In this document: positions 25,021 through 37,329 of the stretch, one piece after another
Layout of the letters: each line of letters starts with the position of its first letter
How positions within the stretch are numbered: position 1 is the stretch's first letter
Source: Phoenix dactylifera
Taxonomy: Eukaryota; Streptophyta; Magnoliopsida; Arecales; Arecaceae
Reading direction: 5' to 3'
DNA length: 64,000 bases
Assembly (NCBI RefSeq): GCF_009389715.1
Contig: NW_024067820.1
Location: 62,001-126,000 of the forward strand
Program-made: the position numbers and the translations under genes
Notes under the pieces: model-generated
Databases searched by the model: none
Seen by the model: the letters and a program-made list of their open reading frames with translations, nothing else
What the model was told of the DNA's origin: nothing

Positions 25021-25825
25021 TCTATTTACATATGAAAAAATAGTTAGCTGAAGCTTTTGTCATATCTAAGGTTAAGAAATAGGTTAACAAGATTAGCATT
25101 AACAAAATGATTGAAAATGAATTTGAGTTTGAAATTACGATCTAGATTTAAATGCTTGTTCAATCAAGAATTGACTAGGATCAATAATAAAATGCTAAAT
25201 CTTCATAGCAAGGTAGATTATTAAAAGCGATTGCTTGGAGTAGAGCTTGGAAGTGAAATGGGTTTGACATATACATCATGATGGATCTTAGATATAATTA
25301 AAAGATCATGATCTATCTTATTCATAGTCAAATAATTGGATAGTTCTACAAGTGATCACAAGGATAAATATATAATGATGGGCTTTAAAAAATGATCAAT
25401 ATTAGAATCATAAGAGCAAGCCCAAGATGGTAAGGCTTGTTACCATGATTTCAATAATAGGATTGAGATCGTAATGAGTTTCCTAATAAGGTAGACCACA
25501 TATTGATATAAAAAGCTTGAATCTAAATTTTAAGTTAGAATCCATTAAGAGGGATAGTCTAACTGAATCTTTAACAAATTAGATCAAGTTCACGTACCAA
25601 AACAATAATAAAAAAAAAAAATTCAAGAATAAGGGAATTGATTCTAAAATCATGAATATGATTACATGTATATAATATCAAAATAATGAAAATCAGGGGA
25701 CTTGCTCATGATATACACAGTTTATAATAAGATCATGAGTGCATTTGAATCAAGATAATAAAAAGTAAGACTTCCCAGTATACCTTAAATTCTATCCCTA
25801 CTCACAACTACCTAGTTTAAACTTA
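25021..25825. other. AT-rich spacer
   Basis: No gene seen. The base composition resembles decayed retroelement DNA, but no domain is recognisable. Confidence 0.3.
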
Positions 25826-25962
25826 TGTGAGGACCCGTGCGGGTATATGTTTAATTCCATATCGGTTATTCACTCGGTAGATCTTAGGTACTTATATAGG
25901 ATCAAGAAACCCAAATAATACCTTCCGATTATCCATTTTGGGTGAGGTCCTAGGTTGTTACA
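25826..25962 (+). mobile_element. Small TRIM-like LTR followed by primer-binding site
   Basis: Begins TGTGAGGACCCG and ends GTTGTTACA, 137 bp, directly followed by CGGTACCAGAGG, close to the methionine-tRNA primer site (TGGTATCAGAGC). Its middle part (ATCGGTTATTCA, then TAGATCTTAGGTACTTATA) aligns with the LTRs at 4058-4198 and 44974-45093 on the minus strand. No second LTR was found nearby. Fossil, no coding capacity. Confidence 0.55.
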
Positions 25963-25984
25963 AACGGTACCAGAGGCTCTCCAC

Positions 25985-26625
25985 TCGCTATGTGGATGCT
26001 AATATTAATGATGAGATTTAAATCTCTGTCGCATTCCATATTATCATGAATAATGTGAAAATCATATATTAATTAATCAATTTATTATCTAAAATTATGT
26101 ATTAATTAATTGCAGACTATAGAATAATGATTTTCAATCACTCACCATGGACATTATTATTAATGATGGAATGTACATCCTTCTCATATTTCATATTATC
26201 ATTACAAGGTAAAAGCCATGTATTAATTCAATAGGAGATGAGAGATGATACTGAAAATGTAAGCAAACAATTGTAGGCCATGGATGATGGTTTTTCATTT
26301 GCTATATAAAGATTATAATAATTACAAAAGAATTTATATGAAAATTGATATACATATATCCAACGTTCATACTTTATTTCATATAATACAAAAAATATAT
26401 ATATAACAAAAGAAAATATATACAATAAATATATTTTAATTTGTTACAAAAATGTTCTTAATATGGAGGCTTTGCTTGCCATGAGCTTTTCTTTTACTAT
26501 GTGGATATTAATATTAATAATGAAATTTAAATCCTTCTTATATTCCATATTATCATTAATAAAGTAAAAGTCATATATTAATTTAGTCAATACATTAATT
26601 AAAATTATATATTAATAATTTACAA
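25985..26625. repeat. Diverged AT-rich repeat, three copies; a fourth at 29262
   Basis: Copies near 25985-26090, 26145-26450 and 26497-26625 share TCCATATTATCATTAAT-like and AAAGTCATGTATTAATT-like blocks. A fourth copy at 29262-29600 matches the longest one over about 300 bp, including AGCAAACAATT and ATATATCCAAC. Copies are strongly diverged and non-coding, and their source is unknown. Confidence 0.6.
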
Positions 26626-27586
26626 TGATCATTAGACTCAATGTGGACTATTTTTGCCACCACAAATAAGGCTAGATAAGGTTTGAAAGCAAAATCTGCC
26701 ATATTGAAAAGCCAAATCATAAGTCAAATTTTTAGAGATTATAACTTAGACCTACGGCATTTAATTAAAATGATCTTTTCTTTGAAATAGGCTAACTTTT
26801 TGAGTTCTACGACTTAGCACTAACCTTTGACATATTCAATAAAAATATATTTATTAATCATATAAAATATATCACAATAAAATATTAATATATTTATGTA
26901 TATATTAATTATTAATGTATTGCATAAATATATTTATTAGTCATATAAATTATTAATCCTATAAAGATATATTAATTGTTATTATAGAATTAATATTTTT
27001 ACTAATATTATGTTTTAATACTAATAATTATTTTGATTAAAAAATAAGGCATAGAAGTAATATATTAAATATTTTTTATTATATAATATAAAGCACAATA
27101 ATATATTTCTACTATAATTTAAAATTATCATTGAATAATAATATGGCAATAATATGACTAATAATATATTACAATATACTATTTCATAAATATCATATAT
27201 ATAGTATCAATATTATATTATATGTAATATTGATATAGTATATAAGTGGTGTATTGATATACCTTTTTTTTTAGATTGAGGGACAATTTTGTCCTCAACT
27301 TTTGGCCTAAGATTACTATCGTAGGGTAATCTTAGATTTCTGACCTCAAGGATGGGCATCCTATCACTGGATTGGGCTGTGATTTGAGGAGTGAGGATAA
27401 TTTGGGATCACTGTTACATATGATCACTATGGTACAACCAAAAATAATAATCTCGTCATATTTACCTATATCATCCTTGATCTTGGGATGATCACCCATA
27501 CCAAATGTTTCCTAAAGAGGTTAAAATGAGCTAAAATTTCATTGCATGGATCCCAAAATAGGCCGGTTAAAACAAAACTTTTTTTT
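26626..27586. other. Very AT-rich spacer
   Basis: 26820-27250 is almost pure A/T. 27260-27540 is more mixed and may be part of a small non-coding element, but no terminal repeats were found. Confidence 0.3.
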
Positions 27587-29234
27587 TGAGAAAAAAATTA
27601 ACCGAGCTTATCTCTCTACCTATAAAGAATTAGGTGGGATGATACAGGACAATTGATGTGGAAATCGAAATTTACCTTTTGTAGGATTTTTATTTTTTGA
27701 TTATTTTTGCTAATCATATTTATTTTTGGTCTAATTCAAACTAAAAGGAGAATTCGATCTGAAATGTGTAAGGGAGGACCTCACTAATATTATAAATAGG
27801 GGATATGCACCTTAGTTTATAACATATCGATCATGAATAAAAGAAAAAGAGGACATGAATCCTATTTTTATAATTTTTTTATTATTTTTTTGAGAGATTC
27901 GAGTTAAGCGGGTTGAGAAATTCTTTTTTTTTCTGATCGGATCATGCTGGTATCGAAGTTCCACTCCTCCACATCTTTGGAGAGTTTAGTTTGTGGTCCA
28001 AGTGTGCGAAAAATACAAGCAAATAGAAGAAAGGCTATCCACGCTTAAAGTATATTTAAGATAAATGCGGGTATAGATGATAAGATGAAGGATTGTCTCA
28101 CATAACTAGAAAAGATTATCCAACTCACCAAAATCATACTTCTATTGGTGATACTTTCAGCACAAGCACCAACTTCTCTTATTGTAAAGCTAACTTCTAT
28201 GTTTCGAGATAAAAGATATGCCATTCAGTGAGGAGGATAAGTAACTTGCGGGCACTAAGAATCCTCCTCTTTAACCCTTCAAAGTCGAAGCTTTAATCGA
28301 GATCCTTGTATACGATAGAGTTGTCGATGTAGAAAAACTGGATAATTGGCTAGACTAGTTCGAAACTTTATTTACTATCCAAAAAGTAACTTTTGCCCAC
28401 CTCAAGCTTTTCAGCTATGTCCTTATCTGGTGAAATTCGTACGTGAGGAACACTGATATTTTCTAACTTGACGTAGAGCATTTTTCAGGAGCCTAATCTA
28501 GGAGCAATTCTATCCAATCGACTATGAGAAAATTAATTAATCAAGTAGTAGTACCTGCAACAGAAGTATGATCAATCAATCCTAAACTATACTACCAAGT
28601 TTTACAAGCAAGCTATCTTACTCGAAAACTCAATTAATGATTATGCAGTCTTTATTAGGTACGTCAGAGGTCTCTATGAGAGTATTCGAAAGAAGTTAAA
28701 ACTCTTCGAAATTGAAGACATTAGAGAAGCTAGAATGAAGATCATGAGAAGCAAAGTGAAGTACCAGCCAAGGAAAGGCAAGAAGGCGATAAGTGCAGAA
28801 AATATGAATTTTGGCATCGAGATAGGCCAATCAAATAGAAAGTTTTCTTTTTAGAAAAAATTTTGATCGAGCATATCTCCTAATACGTGAAAAATTAGAT
28901 AAAGCAATAAAAGATAAAATTAATATAAATATTGAGATTTACCTTCTGTAGAGTTTTTAATTTTTTTTATAATTATTTTTACTTGTCATATTTATTTTTG
29001 GAAATCTAAATTTATTTGAACTGGAAAAGGAATTTAATCCAAATTGTATAAAAGAGGACCTTACTACTATTGTAAATAAGGGCTATGTACCTCAGTGTAC
29101 CGTATATGGATCATGAATGAAAGAAAATGGGATATAAATTCTGCTTTCGCAATTTTTTTCTTTTCTCTAATTTTTTTTTTAGATATTCAAGTTGAGAAGA
29201 TTGAGAAAATTCTTTATTATCCTCAATCGGATCA
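27587..29234 (+). mobile_element. Old non-autonomous LTR retroelement with gag remnant
   Basis: Two diverged direct repeats bound it: 27587-27944 (358 bp) and 28852-29234 (383 bp). Both begin with GAGAAAAAA or AGAAAAAA and run to CGGATCA, sharing ATCATGAAT and a GAGAAATTCTTT-like 3' part. After the left LTR comes a methionine-tRNA-like primer site (TGGTATCGAAG). The internal 900 bp has weak similarity to a Gypsy gag (about 28400-28800), ending in a Lys/Arg-rich part; there is no pol. Visible LTR divergence is large (roughly a quarter of sites by eye), so it is old. It is broken, with several breaks. Confidence 0.6.
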
Positions 29235-29261
29235 ATTAATTAATTATGAACTATACCATGG

Positions 29262-29600
29262 TGGTTTTTAATTACTCACCATGTGAACACTATTATCAAT
29301 AATGGAATTTAAATTCTTCTCACATTCCATATTATCATTAATAAAATGAGAGTCATGTATCAATTAAATCAATAGGACAAGAGAGCTGATGCTAAACATA
29401 TAAGCAAACAATTACATACTTTAGAATAATGATTTTAATATATTATATAGGTACTATAATAATTAAAAATATAACAACTGATATAGATATATCTAACATT
29501 CACTATTTATTTAATATAATATAATAATTATATATAACAAACATATATAAAAAATATAGTTTTAATTTGTTATAAAAATATATATGTAATATTATATATA
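29262..29600. repeat. Fourth copy of the AT-rich repeat of 25985-26625
   Basis: Matches 26145-26450 in block order. It lies just beyond the LTR element, so the two large copies bracket it. Confidence 0.55.
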
Positions 29601-30330
29601 ACAATATATGTTTATAATTTAGTTTTAACATGAATTCAAATTATCTGACACATCCATGATCTTGAAATTTAGTAAAATCGATACTTTAGCAATGATATAT
29701 GTAATTTACTTCATAACTTCATATCATAGTTATTACAATGATATAATGGCATGATGATCATTTCGACAAATCTACAATATTTTCAATATTATTATTATAT
29801 TTCTATATTATATTTTAAAAATAATTTAAAAATAAATGAAAAATTATATGTATATTATGGAGGTTTTATGCTAGTAAGAGGACTAAATACATCCTTCGGG
29901 GAGTCCTAGTAGAATTATCCTGTGAGTTCTAGCAACCATCATAGTGCAGATATGTTTCCAAACCTTGCTTTCTCCACCAAAGACTTGGGGATTTGGACTC
30001 CTCACTCAGCGAGCACATTCAGCAGATCTTCAGCCAAAAAAAAAAAAAAAAACAGAGTCAGCAGAATGATAACACGGCGAAAAAGCAAGTAGGGTCGGTG
30101 ACTCGGGTCTACTTCAGGAGCCACCGCGACGCCTGCCTCGCCCGAGGTTTGCGCCCGCCGTCTGGCGTCGAACCCTGCACGAAGCTTCCAAAGGGACAGC
30201 TGCCGTTTAAAGCTTTCCACTAACGTCACCCTCCCGCATGAAAACTTCTCGATCCTTCCCTTCTTATCCGAATCCTATACAGGCCGGTAGTAATAAGACA
30301 ATCCCGCCCGCTCGGCCACGCTGATGCATC
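29601..30330. other. Spacer and promoter region of the first RING gene
   Basis: AT-rich up to about 29950, then GC-richer toward the gene. No frame here looks like a protein. A 17-base A-run sits near 30036-30052. Confidence 0.35.
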
Positions 30331-30337
30331 TATAAAA
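30331..30337 (+). promoter_or_regulatory. TATA box of the first ATL-type gene
   Basis: TATAAAA lies 71 bp upstream of the start codon at 30402, within a GC-rich promoter. Confidence 0.6.
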
Positions 30338-30401
30338 GGCCGACTAGGTTCCCTCGCCTCCAAAGATCAAAAGAGAGGAAAGAAAAGAAGATTGAAGCCT
30401 A

Positions 30402-31301
30402 ATGGGTTCGAATCATAACGGGGTTCCACCACCGGAGGGCTACGCGGCAAGCGGCAAGATTATGCTCATCGCCATCGTCGCGCTCTTAACCACCACCCTC
30501 CTCATCTTCTTCCTCCACCTCTACCTCCGGTGGCGGGTCCTCCGCCGCTTCGCCTCCGCCCGCCGCCGCATCCGCCGCCGCCTTGTCTTCGCCGGCGAGA
30601 CCCACGGCGCCCTGCGCCCCGCCGATCGCGGGTTGGCTCCTGACATCCTCGAGTCCCTTCCCGTCCTCGTCTTCTCCGCCGCTGGAGGCGAAGGAGATGG
30701 GGAGGAGGTGGTGGAGTGCGCGGTGTGCCTGAACGAGTTCGTGGAGGGGGAGAAGCTGCGCTCCCTCCCGCTGTGCGGTCACCGATTTCATATCGAGTGC
30801 ATTGACATGTGGTTCCACTCCCACTTCACCTGCCCCCTCTGCCGGGCCGCCGTGAAGGCGGCGTCGCCGCCTGTCAATACCATCGTCTCGGTGCGAGTAC
30901 TGGCATCGAATCCTCCGGAGGCGGCGGCGGAGGAACGGGCTCGTTCGTCCTCCGGTCTGTGCTCCAGGTGCCGAGCGGAGGGGATCGGGTCTTCGTCGGC
31001 TACTTTGGGGTGTCCGGAGCTGAGGATCGAGGCACCGGCGAGGTGGGGCGAGGGGTTCGGGGGACCTGAGGAAGAGCTAGGTTTAGGATTAGGGTTGGGA
31101 ACGCCGGGGGTGCAGAGGATGAAGTCGCCAGGTAGCCGCATGCAGCTGCTTACGAGGCTTCTAAGCAGGGATAAGAGGCTCTATTGCGGCGGAAATTCGG
31201 AGGCAGAACCGGATCTGGAGAGGGGGGAAGGGGCGGAGCGGTCTCCACCTCCTCCTCCGCCGCCGCCGCCGCCGCTTCCACCAACGGCGGCGGCACTTTA
31301 G
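30402..31301 (+). CDS. ATL-type RING-H2 E3 ubiquitin ligase, 299 aa
   Basis: An intronless gene for a membrane-anchored ubiquitin ligase of the plant ATL family. Residues 19-41 form a transmembrane helix (IMLIAIVALLTTTLLIFFL), followed by a very basic stretch (RRFASARRRIRRR). The GLD-type motif is GLAPDILESLPVLVF (77-91). The RING-H2 ligands are C106, C109, C125, H127, H130, C133, C144 and C147, with the exact ATL spacing (X2, X15, X1, X2, X2, X10, X2). The E2-contact tryptophan and following region are intact (DMWFHSH). The C-terminal half is low complexity and ends in a polyproline run. A TATA box sits 71 bp upstream. It is the longest and least similar of four RING genes on this strand. 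Substrates are unknown. GC content is far above the surroundings, as usual for monocot intronless genes. Confidence 0.93.
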   Translation: MGSNHNGVPPPEGYAASGKIMLIAIVALLTTTLLIFFLHLYLRWRVLRRFASARRRIRRRLVFAGETHGALRPADRGLAPDILESLPVLVFSAAGGEGDGEEVVECAVCLNEFVEGEKLRSLPLCGHRFHIECIDMWFHSHFTCPLCRAAVKAASPPVNTIVSVRVLASNPPEAAAEERARSSSGLCSRCRAEGIGSSSATLGCPELRIEAPARWGEGFGGPEEELGLGLGLGTPGVQRMKSPGSRMQLLTRLLSRDKRLYCGGNSEAEPDLERGEGAERSPPPPPPPPPPLPPTAAAL

Positions 31302-32368
31302 TATGATAAGTGGTTGGAGACGTCGCGGAATCGTAGCCGTTGGCGGTGCACGCGTGGCGGCTCGGGGATGATATCGAGACGTCAAGATTCTTTTTATTAG
31401 CTGCCTTTATGGACTTTTCCTTCAGAAACGAGCGGTTAGCTCGAGAAGGGTGGAGGGAGAGGGTCTGGAAATGATTTGTAAAGTTTTGAGAGGCTTTTTG
31501 TTTTAGTTTTCTTCTTCTTTTTTTTGTAATTATGATAACGTTAGTGGTAGTTCTTTATAGCAGCAAATGTTTATTCTCGCCAGTTATTTTCGATTTTCCA
31601 ATTGCTTTATGACGCGCCAGAAATCTTATTATTTAAGACATTATTATTTTGAACTAATATAGTGATTTGAATAATAAAAAAAAAGCGATGAATATATATG
31701 CAATGGCTTCAAGTAATGACTTTTAAAATGGGACAAAAATAGGACTATGACCATTATCCAAATCCGGATAATATAAATTATGTCATATAGGTGTTTTGAG
31801 ATACTCATTTAATATCATTAACTATTAATTTGAAGGCCCCGTTTGGATAAGTTACATGCCAGAAATCTTGCAGGCCAAACAACACGGTGTTTTTTTGGAA
31901 TGATTCCAAAACGGGTAAATGATTATTTTATATTCGCACAGTGTTGCATGAATCTCAAAATGACGTGTTTTGCCTGAAAACAGCCGAATTTCAAGCTTCT
32001 GTCATGCAATGTACCTAAACCACACCCTATAATGTAAACCATGGATTAGAGCCGACATTACTGATAACACCTGTAATTTGTAGGTTGGGCCCGTTTTGAA
32101 TTATATGAATGCTTGAATTTGGGATTCCCCCAACCTCTTTTCTTCTCCTTGCTCAAAGAACAACTTAAAAAAATGACGCGGCCTAACTCAAATGCTGTAA
32201 AGATTATGGTTTGAGTGGAGACAGCATCTTATGGCTCCCGAGTCTACATCATCATGTGCCAAAGGAAAGCCATAGTTGTGATGATCCGGGTGCTCACCCA
32301 AAAAAAAAAATTATTTTGATTTCTAGCCCATAATTGATGCGGGATCAAAACATGCCTCGTCCTCGCGA
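31302..32368. other. 3' region of the first RING gene and spacer
   Basis: The 3' UTR probably ends within the first 300 bp. 31838 begins GGCCCCGTTTGG, a start common to several plant MITE families, but no matching inverted end was found. No gene. Confidence 0.35.
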
Positions 32369-32377
32369 TAGCTTCAT

Positions 32378-32544
32378 GCGAAATTATATCATGCACCATA
32401 GGCACCATGCCAATCAGATCGTCTCATTTCTGCAGACTTCATCCATTTTGCGCTCGTCTTGATGATTGGCCAATAAGAACGGGACAATCTAATTGATGTG
32501 GTGCACAGCCATATTGATACATGCGGTGTAGGATATAATTTGCC
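32378..32544. mobile_element. Short MITE with imperfect inverted ends and 9-bp flanking repeat
   Basis: The left end GCGAAATTATATCATGCACC (32378-32397) pairs with the complement of the right end, GGCAAATTATATCCTACACC (32544 leftward). The flanks TAGCTTCAT (32369-32377) and TAGCTTCGC (32545-32553) match at 7 of 9 bases. A 9-bp duplication points to a Mutator-like MITE. 167 bp, non-coding. A related terminal sequence occurs at 21661-21690. Confidence 0.6.
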
Positions 32545-32553
32545 TAGCTTCGC

Positions 32554-35095
32554 AGAATGGAACAGCAAGGCATATGCTGAGGGCAGAACAAGAAGACATT
32601 GGACATTTGTATGCACTATTATTAGCCTGCTTGACTCCGAAGATGGAAGGACATACCCTCTTGAAAGCTCACAGAAAATCAGTCCTTTTCCATTTTTCAA
32701 TTTCCAAATACTGGTGGGAGTGTTGTGCCCATTCTTCTCTTGTTAATAATATTCCCTGGTGGGAGTATCTTTACACTTCTTAAAAAAATAGATTGATTGG
32801 GTGCGTATTAGACTAGGTGAAACTCGGCCTGTGGTTGGGCTGCGCTGGGCTTGGGTGGCCTGCCCTCCTTTATTTTTATTTGCTTTTTGTGATTAAAAAG
32901 ACCCTTCATGAAGAAAGGCCGAAACATGGGTTCACAGCTAGTCTGTCCTTAAGTTCGCATGTCAGCAGACGAGCCAACTTCAGGCATCAAAGCTTGGACT
33001 TCTAATCAGATGTTGCTCACTATTAATTCCCCTCCTGATCATGAATTAAGTGTGGGGTGGCTTTAATTAACTGGCCTTGGACAATTCTGCTATGGCGACT
33101 TTGGATTTGATATGGGATGTCGAAGGTGAACGAGCCATTAGGAGGCCATGATCCATACATGGTTTGGGAGGATGCTGGTGAAAGAAGCAGCCAGGTGGTT
33201 GCTCATTAGTTCCAGAGGCACAGATGATGAGAGGATGGCATCTTAGTCCATGACCTGCTAAAGTGTCACTTCACTGTGGTTTTTATATGAAGATCGATGA
33301 GTCAATTTGTTTGCGTTGTGCCCCCTCCTGTGTGTGTGCAAAGGTGGTATGGTTTAAGTCTATTGCATGATGAGCGGATTTTCCTCCAACCAATTGAGGC
33401 TATCATGATGTAGTCCTGATTTTGTGCTGCGAGGTGATCTTCTTTCCTCCTCGACCTGAGTTCACTATTTTATATATCTTAAATAAAATCTGTGATGGAA
33501 TCCCCATCATTTGCTCGAAAAAGGAAAGAACAAAAGATTGAGCATACCACCATGCATCAACATCGATCCTCTCAGCTGTATTTCTTCCTCTTTTTCTTTA
33601 ATGAAACAGGGTGTAAGGAGAATGTTTACAATAGTATAATAGGGAGTCACAGAGTGCTCTAAGAAAGAATTCAAGAACAAAGAGGAGACAAAACATTCCG
33701 AAGTATTCAACGAGCTTCCTTCGTTTTTAAATTTCCAATGCAGCCCCACCAGTATTTAAGAAAGAAAGTACCAGTATTTAAGAAAGAAAGTGAAGGCCTC
33801 AATTGTTTACCAATGGCCAATGGCTGCTGGTTTTCCTAGCTACTGAAAAAATGGTTTTGTTAACATCAAAAATATAGTTCACTTTATTTTTAATTGAATC
33901 GTAATTAACAATTAAGTGGATAGACAACAACAATCAAGCTGTACAACTTCCTTTTGCATCGTCCAGAATAGTTATATATTCTCAGTAATAAACAATACAA
34001 AACTTGGCTAGCTAGATGGCGTAACAGAGCTGCATTTGTTGCATTCGAACCAAATATTTAAGGCTTAACAATCTACCAGAGCTGTTTAACGTTAACTTAA
34101 GGATAGAAATCAGAACGTATCTGTGTATTTCTTCACCGGAGACGAGGTCATGATAACTCTCCTTACCAATAAAATAATAAACAAAACAATGTAAAGTTTT
34201 GTATTTATGGACTCCATGAGCATAACTTAATTGCTTCAATGGCTGTAAGTAGAGCCCCCGTGATGGTGACTGCGCGGTGCACATATGAACTGCATATCTT
34301 TTTGTGTCAGGCGTTGATAGTCCAAACTGCAAACTTCATCGCAAGCCTTGTTATTCATGCCTTCGACATACTTTGTAGACCTAACATCAATGTCTATGCC
34401 CTTGAACCTGGTTACCAAATAGGGCTGGTTGCCAAAAGTTCTAGGTTTTAAGACCTTTTGGCCCAGCTTAATCTTTCCTAAAGCTTAGGATCTCGGATTT
34501 GGCATGGCTGCATGGGTTAGGCTTTGCAAAAACTTTTGAAGTAGATGTGTTTTTAGAACACAAGATGGATGGCCATCAAACAAAATAGTGCTCTATAATA
34601 TGGATAGCTGTCATCAAGAGATGGATGGCCATCAAACAAAATAGTTTATTAGTGTGTGCCATGTCATAGACAGCATATGTTGTTTGGTGGCTATCCATGT
34701 CCTGATGGTGGCTATCCTGGGATGCATAGCCGCGATGTGCAACCATGGAGGATCCTAGTTGGTGTTTTTAATACTATTCTTAGGTCTTTTCTCTCCAAGT
34801 GGCCAACTTGGATCAACAGGCCAATGGCTTATTTTTCATCAAAACAGAGGCTTTTCGGTGATGAGACCAATGGGCGCAGCCAAGCCTAGTCATTTTATGT
34901 TTTAAACACTATAAACTACTTGGTTCTTGGACTCATAAATATGTTAGGCAATTTCCATGTGACCCTTCAGCGTTCCAGAAAAGCGCCGTAGTATGAGGGT
35001 CAAATATAGCCTAAGGTCATTTAGCTAAGCTGGTAAGCACGATAAAGAAGAGAAGCCCACCTCCTCCTGAGCCTTTACTCCCCTTAACTCACCTA
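32554..35095. other. Gene-free spacer between the first two RING genes
   Basis: No protein-like frame. AGATGGATGGCCATCAAACA occurs twice, at 34563 and 34619 (56-bp offset), a small tandem duplication. A TTGACC W-box complement is at 34998-35003, 190 bp before the next gene, but a single such hexamer is weak evidence. Confidence 0.35.
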
Positions 35096-35192
35096 TTGTC
35101 AAACCTCTCCACCCTCAAAACATTCCCTCTTTCATCCAAACCTCACCTCCAATTCCAAACCCAAAGCACAAGCACAACCAAGAAGAAGGAAG

Positions 35193-35690
35193 ATGGCAAG
35201 GCCAAATCGAACGCTATCAGCCAGCCAGAGTTCCAGTGGATCTCCCCCGGCCGAGCACGCTCACGGGGCACGCCAAAACCGAACCTTATACGCTGTTCTC
35301 TTGGCCCTCAACATACTTCTCATCCTTCTCTTCTACTTTGGTATCTGGCGTTACTGTAGGAAGGACCAGCGAGTAGGTGACACCAACGCTGCCGCCGCCT
35401 CTTCCTCCGCTCCCAGCGCTCCCAGTCCTTATGCTAGAAACGGGAGGCTGGATTCCCGAGTCCTCTCGTCGTTGCCAATCTTCGTGCACACCGTCGGCGG
35501 CGAGGAGAAGACGGAGTGCGCTGTGTGTTTGATGGAGTTCAGGGAGGGCGAGAATGGCCGGCTGCTGCCGAGGTGCAACCATCGCTTCCATACGGAGTGC
35601 GTCGACATGTGGTTTCAGAGTCACTCAACCTGCCCTCTTTGCCGGGCTTCAATCGAGTTCAGTGCTCCAGATTCTGGCGCGGCGGTGTGA
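35193..35690 (+). CDS. Short ATL-type RING-H2 E3 ubiquitin ligase, 165 aa
   Basis: Intronless. The start [20 protein letters not shown] has a plant-like context (AAGATGGC). The transmembrane helix is residues 32-52 ([21 protein letters not shown]). A Ser/Ala/Pro linker leads to the GLD-like motif [15 protein letters not shown] (85-99). The RING-H2 ligands C109, C112, C128, H130, H133, C136, C147 and C150 have ATL spacing, and [14 protein letters not shown] is intact. The protein ends 15 residues after the RING, so unlike the first gene it has almost no tail. It closely resembles the genes at 43381 and 46041, sharing LPIFV, ECAVCL.EF, RLLP.C and SHSTCPLCR. Small ATLs are often induced quickly by elicitors; whether this one is cannot be read from the sequence. 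Confidence 0.92.
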   Translation: MARPNRTLSASQSSSGSPPAEHAHGARQNRTLYAVLLALNILLILLFYFGIWRYCRKDQRVGDTNAAAASSSAPSAPSPYARNGRLDSRVLSSLPIFVHTVGGEEKTECAVCLMEFREGENGRLLPRCNHRFHTECVDMWFQSHSTCPLCRASIEFSAPDSGAAV

Positions 35691-37329
35691 GTCGTGCTCT
35701 CGACTCCGCCGGTGAGCAATCGTACGTTTGACTTAAGCTCTTTCCGGTCCTGGAATTGTTCTGTAGATTTCTATTTTTTTCCTCCTTTTTCTCTGGCGCA
35801 CAAGAACAGACGGCTGTAAAACGGGCTTGCATCTTAGAAACTTGTTGGGCATCAACGGTAACGGGATTACATTGTGAATTGATTGTTTTTTTTTTTTGTG
35901 TGTTATTTAAAAAGGTTTCTTTATAAAGAAAGAAAGGTCAACGCTCCAACCTTTTTAAACATATATGTTTATAGCGACACAAATAGCAATTGGATCGCGA
36001 TATATATGGTTAATCACGCTAAATCTATGGGCGACTTTGTCAGATGATCCTACTTAACTTTTTAATATTTTATTTGCTGATTCCCACATATACTTTTATT
36101 CTAAATTGGTTTAATAAATTCAATTTACCAAAAATATATATAATTAATTAGAAGCCTCTCCATCAGGGGAAAAAAAACAAGTAAAGTCAACAATTTTTTT
36201 ATTAGGTAGAAAATGAATTTCTTTAGAGATGATGAGGACTGGGGCACCAATATTTTGGAGGTCCAAAATTAGATGGTCTAAGTCCATAAATCACAGACTA
36301 CTAGTCTTAATGCTAGCATGACCGAACCTATCAGTACATCAAGAATATCCAACTTGGACTTGACCCAAAGCAAGCCCACATATCTATATCCAATTTATTT
36401 GACTAGTTGACCAAAATCTATCTAGTTTTGCAATTCATACCGCATGAATAGTTATTTTTTATACAAAACAAAGTACAATAAGTACAAATATACATTTTTT
36501 TGACCTAACGAGTTGAGAGGTCTTGAACTAAACTCGACACATCCTGCTGATAGTTGGGATTGGCGTCCAACCATATGAATCCAATAGGTTGGGTTAGGCA
36601 CGGAGGGTCCAAGTTGGGTCAAAACTTGCCATCTCAAATGATGACTAATAAGAGAAGCATATTTTAACTTTGCTGGTTAGCGAGATTTTAGGATAGAAGG
36701 TTTTTTCATTAACCAATAATGATGGACACCATTCAACTTGCCTATATATGCATTACTTTTTGAACTTATGCAGGCGATCATCATTTCAAGTTGCCCATAA
36801 AGCCTTTGCTTAGAAATTAATGCTAAATATTATTATCTTTTTAAGATATAAGGGATGCCGTTATTGGGGTTCGAATCCTAACGATTAATGATGACGGGCT
36901 CGCCAAATACGTCCCATTGTAATACCTATTTTGGTTAGGGAGCAACCATCTGAGAGAAATATGTGATGGGACAAGACTTCTTGCGTCAAAGTTATTCAAG
37001 GTGAAGGAGTCGACTCAACGGCTTGAAAACTAACATAGATACATCTGAGGCGAAAGTGAAGTACTGTTTTCGTTTCTTATTTAGCTGATCTGAGTTCAAT
37101 CCATTCTAATGGGCTACATGTCTAGTCGAACATCAGGGCTTGAGAATCAGGAAAGGGTAACCACAAATGCAAGAGAATAAATATCTTTTAATTGAAAAGT
37201 AATGTTTGTGATTATGAGATGGTATGCCATGAAAATAATAGTCAGTATATGATTATTATCTCTAAAGTATATTGAATATATTTAATATTAATTAATAAAA
37301 AATATTTTGAAAACTATATATTTGAAAGA
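35691..37329. other. Spacer after the second RING gene
   Basis: The first 250 bp are probably 3' UTR. The rest is AT-rich. Around 36850-36930 a tRNA-like GGTTCGAATCC occurs without the other arms. No gene. Confidence 0.35.

Noticed and set aside
30486-31141. Minus-strand open frames opposite the first RING gene
   Set aside because: Shadows of a GC-rich coding sequence, with Glu/Gly/Ala-rich composition and no motifs.
31838-32360. MITE beginning GGCCCCGTTTGG
   Set aside because: No matching inverted end or target duplication was found.
36850-36930. Possible tRNA (GGTTCGAATCC with partly pairing ends on either strand)
   Set aside because: No D arm or anticodon arm could be folded and the T stem has a mismatch. 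At best a SINE relic.
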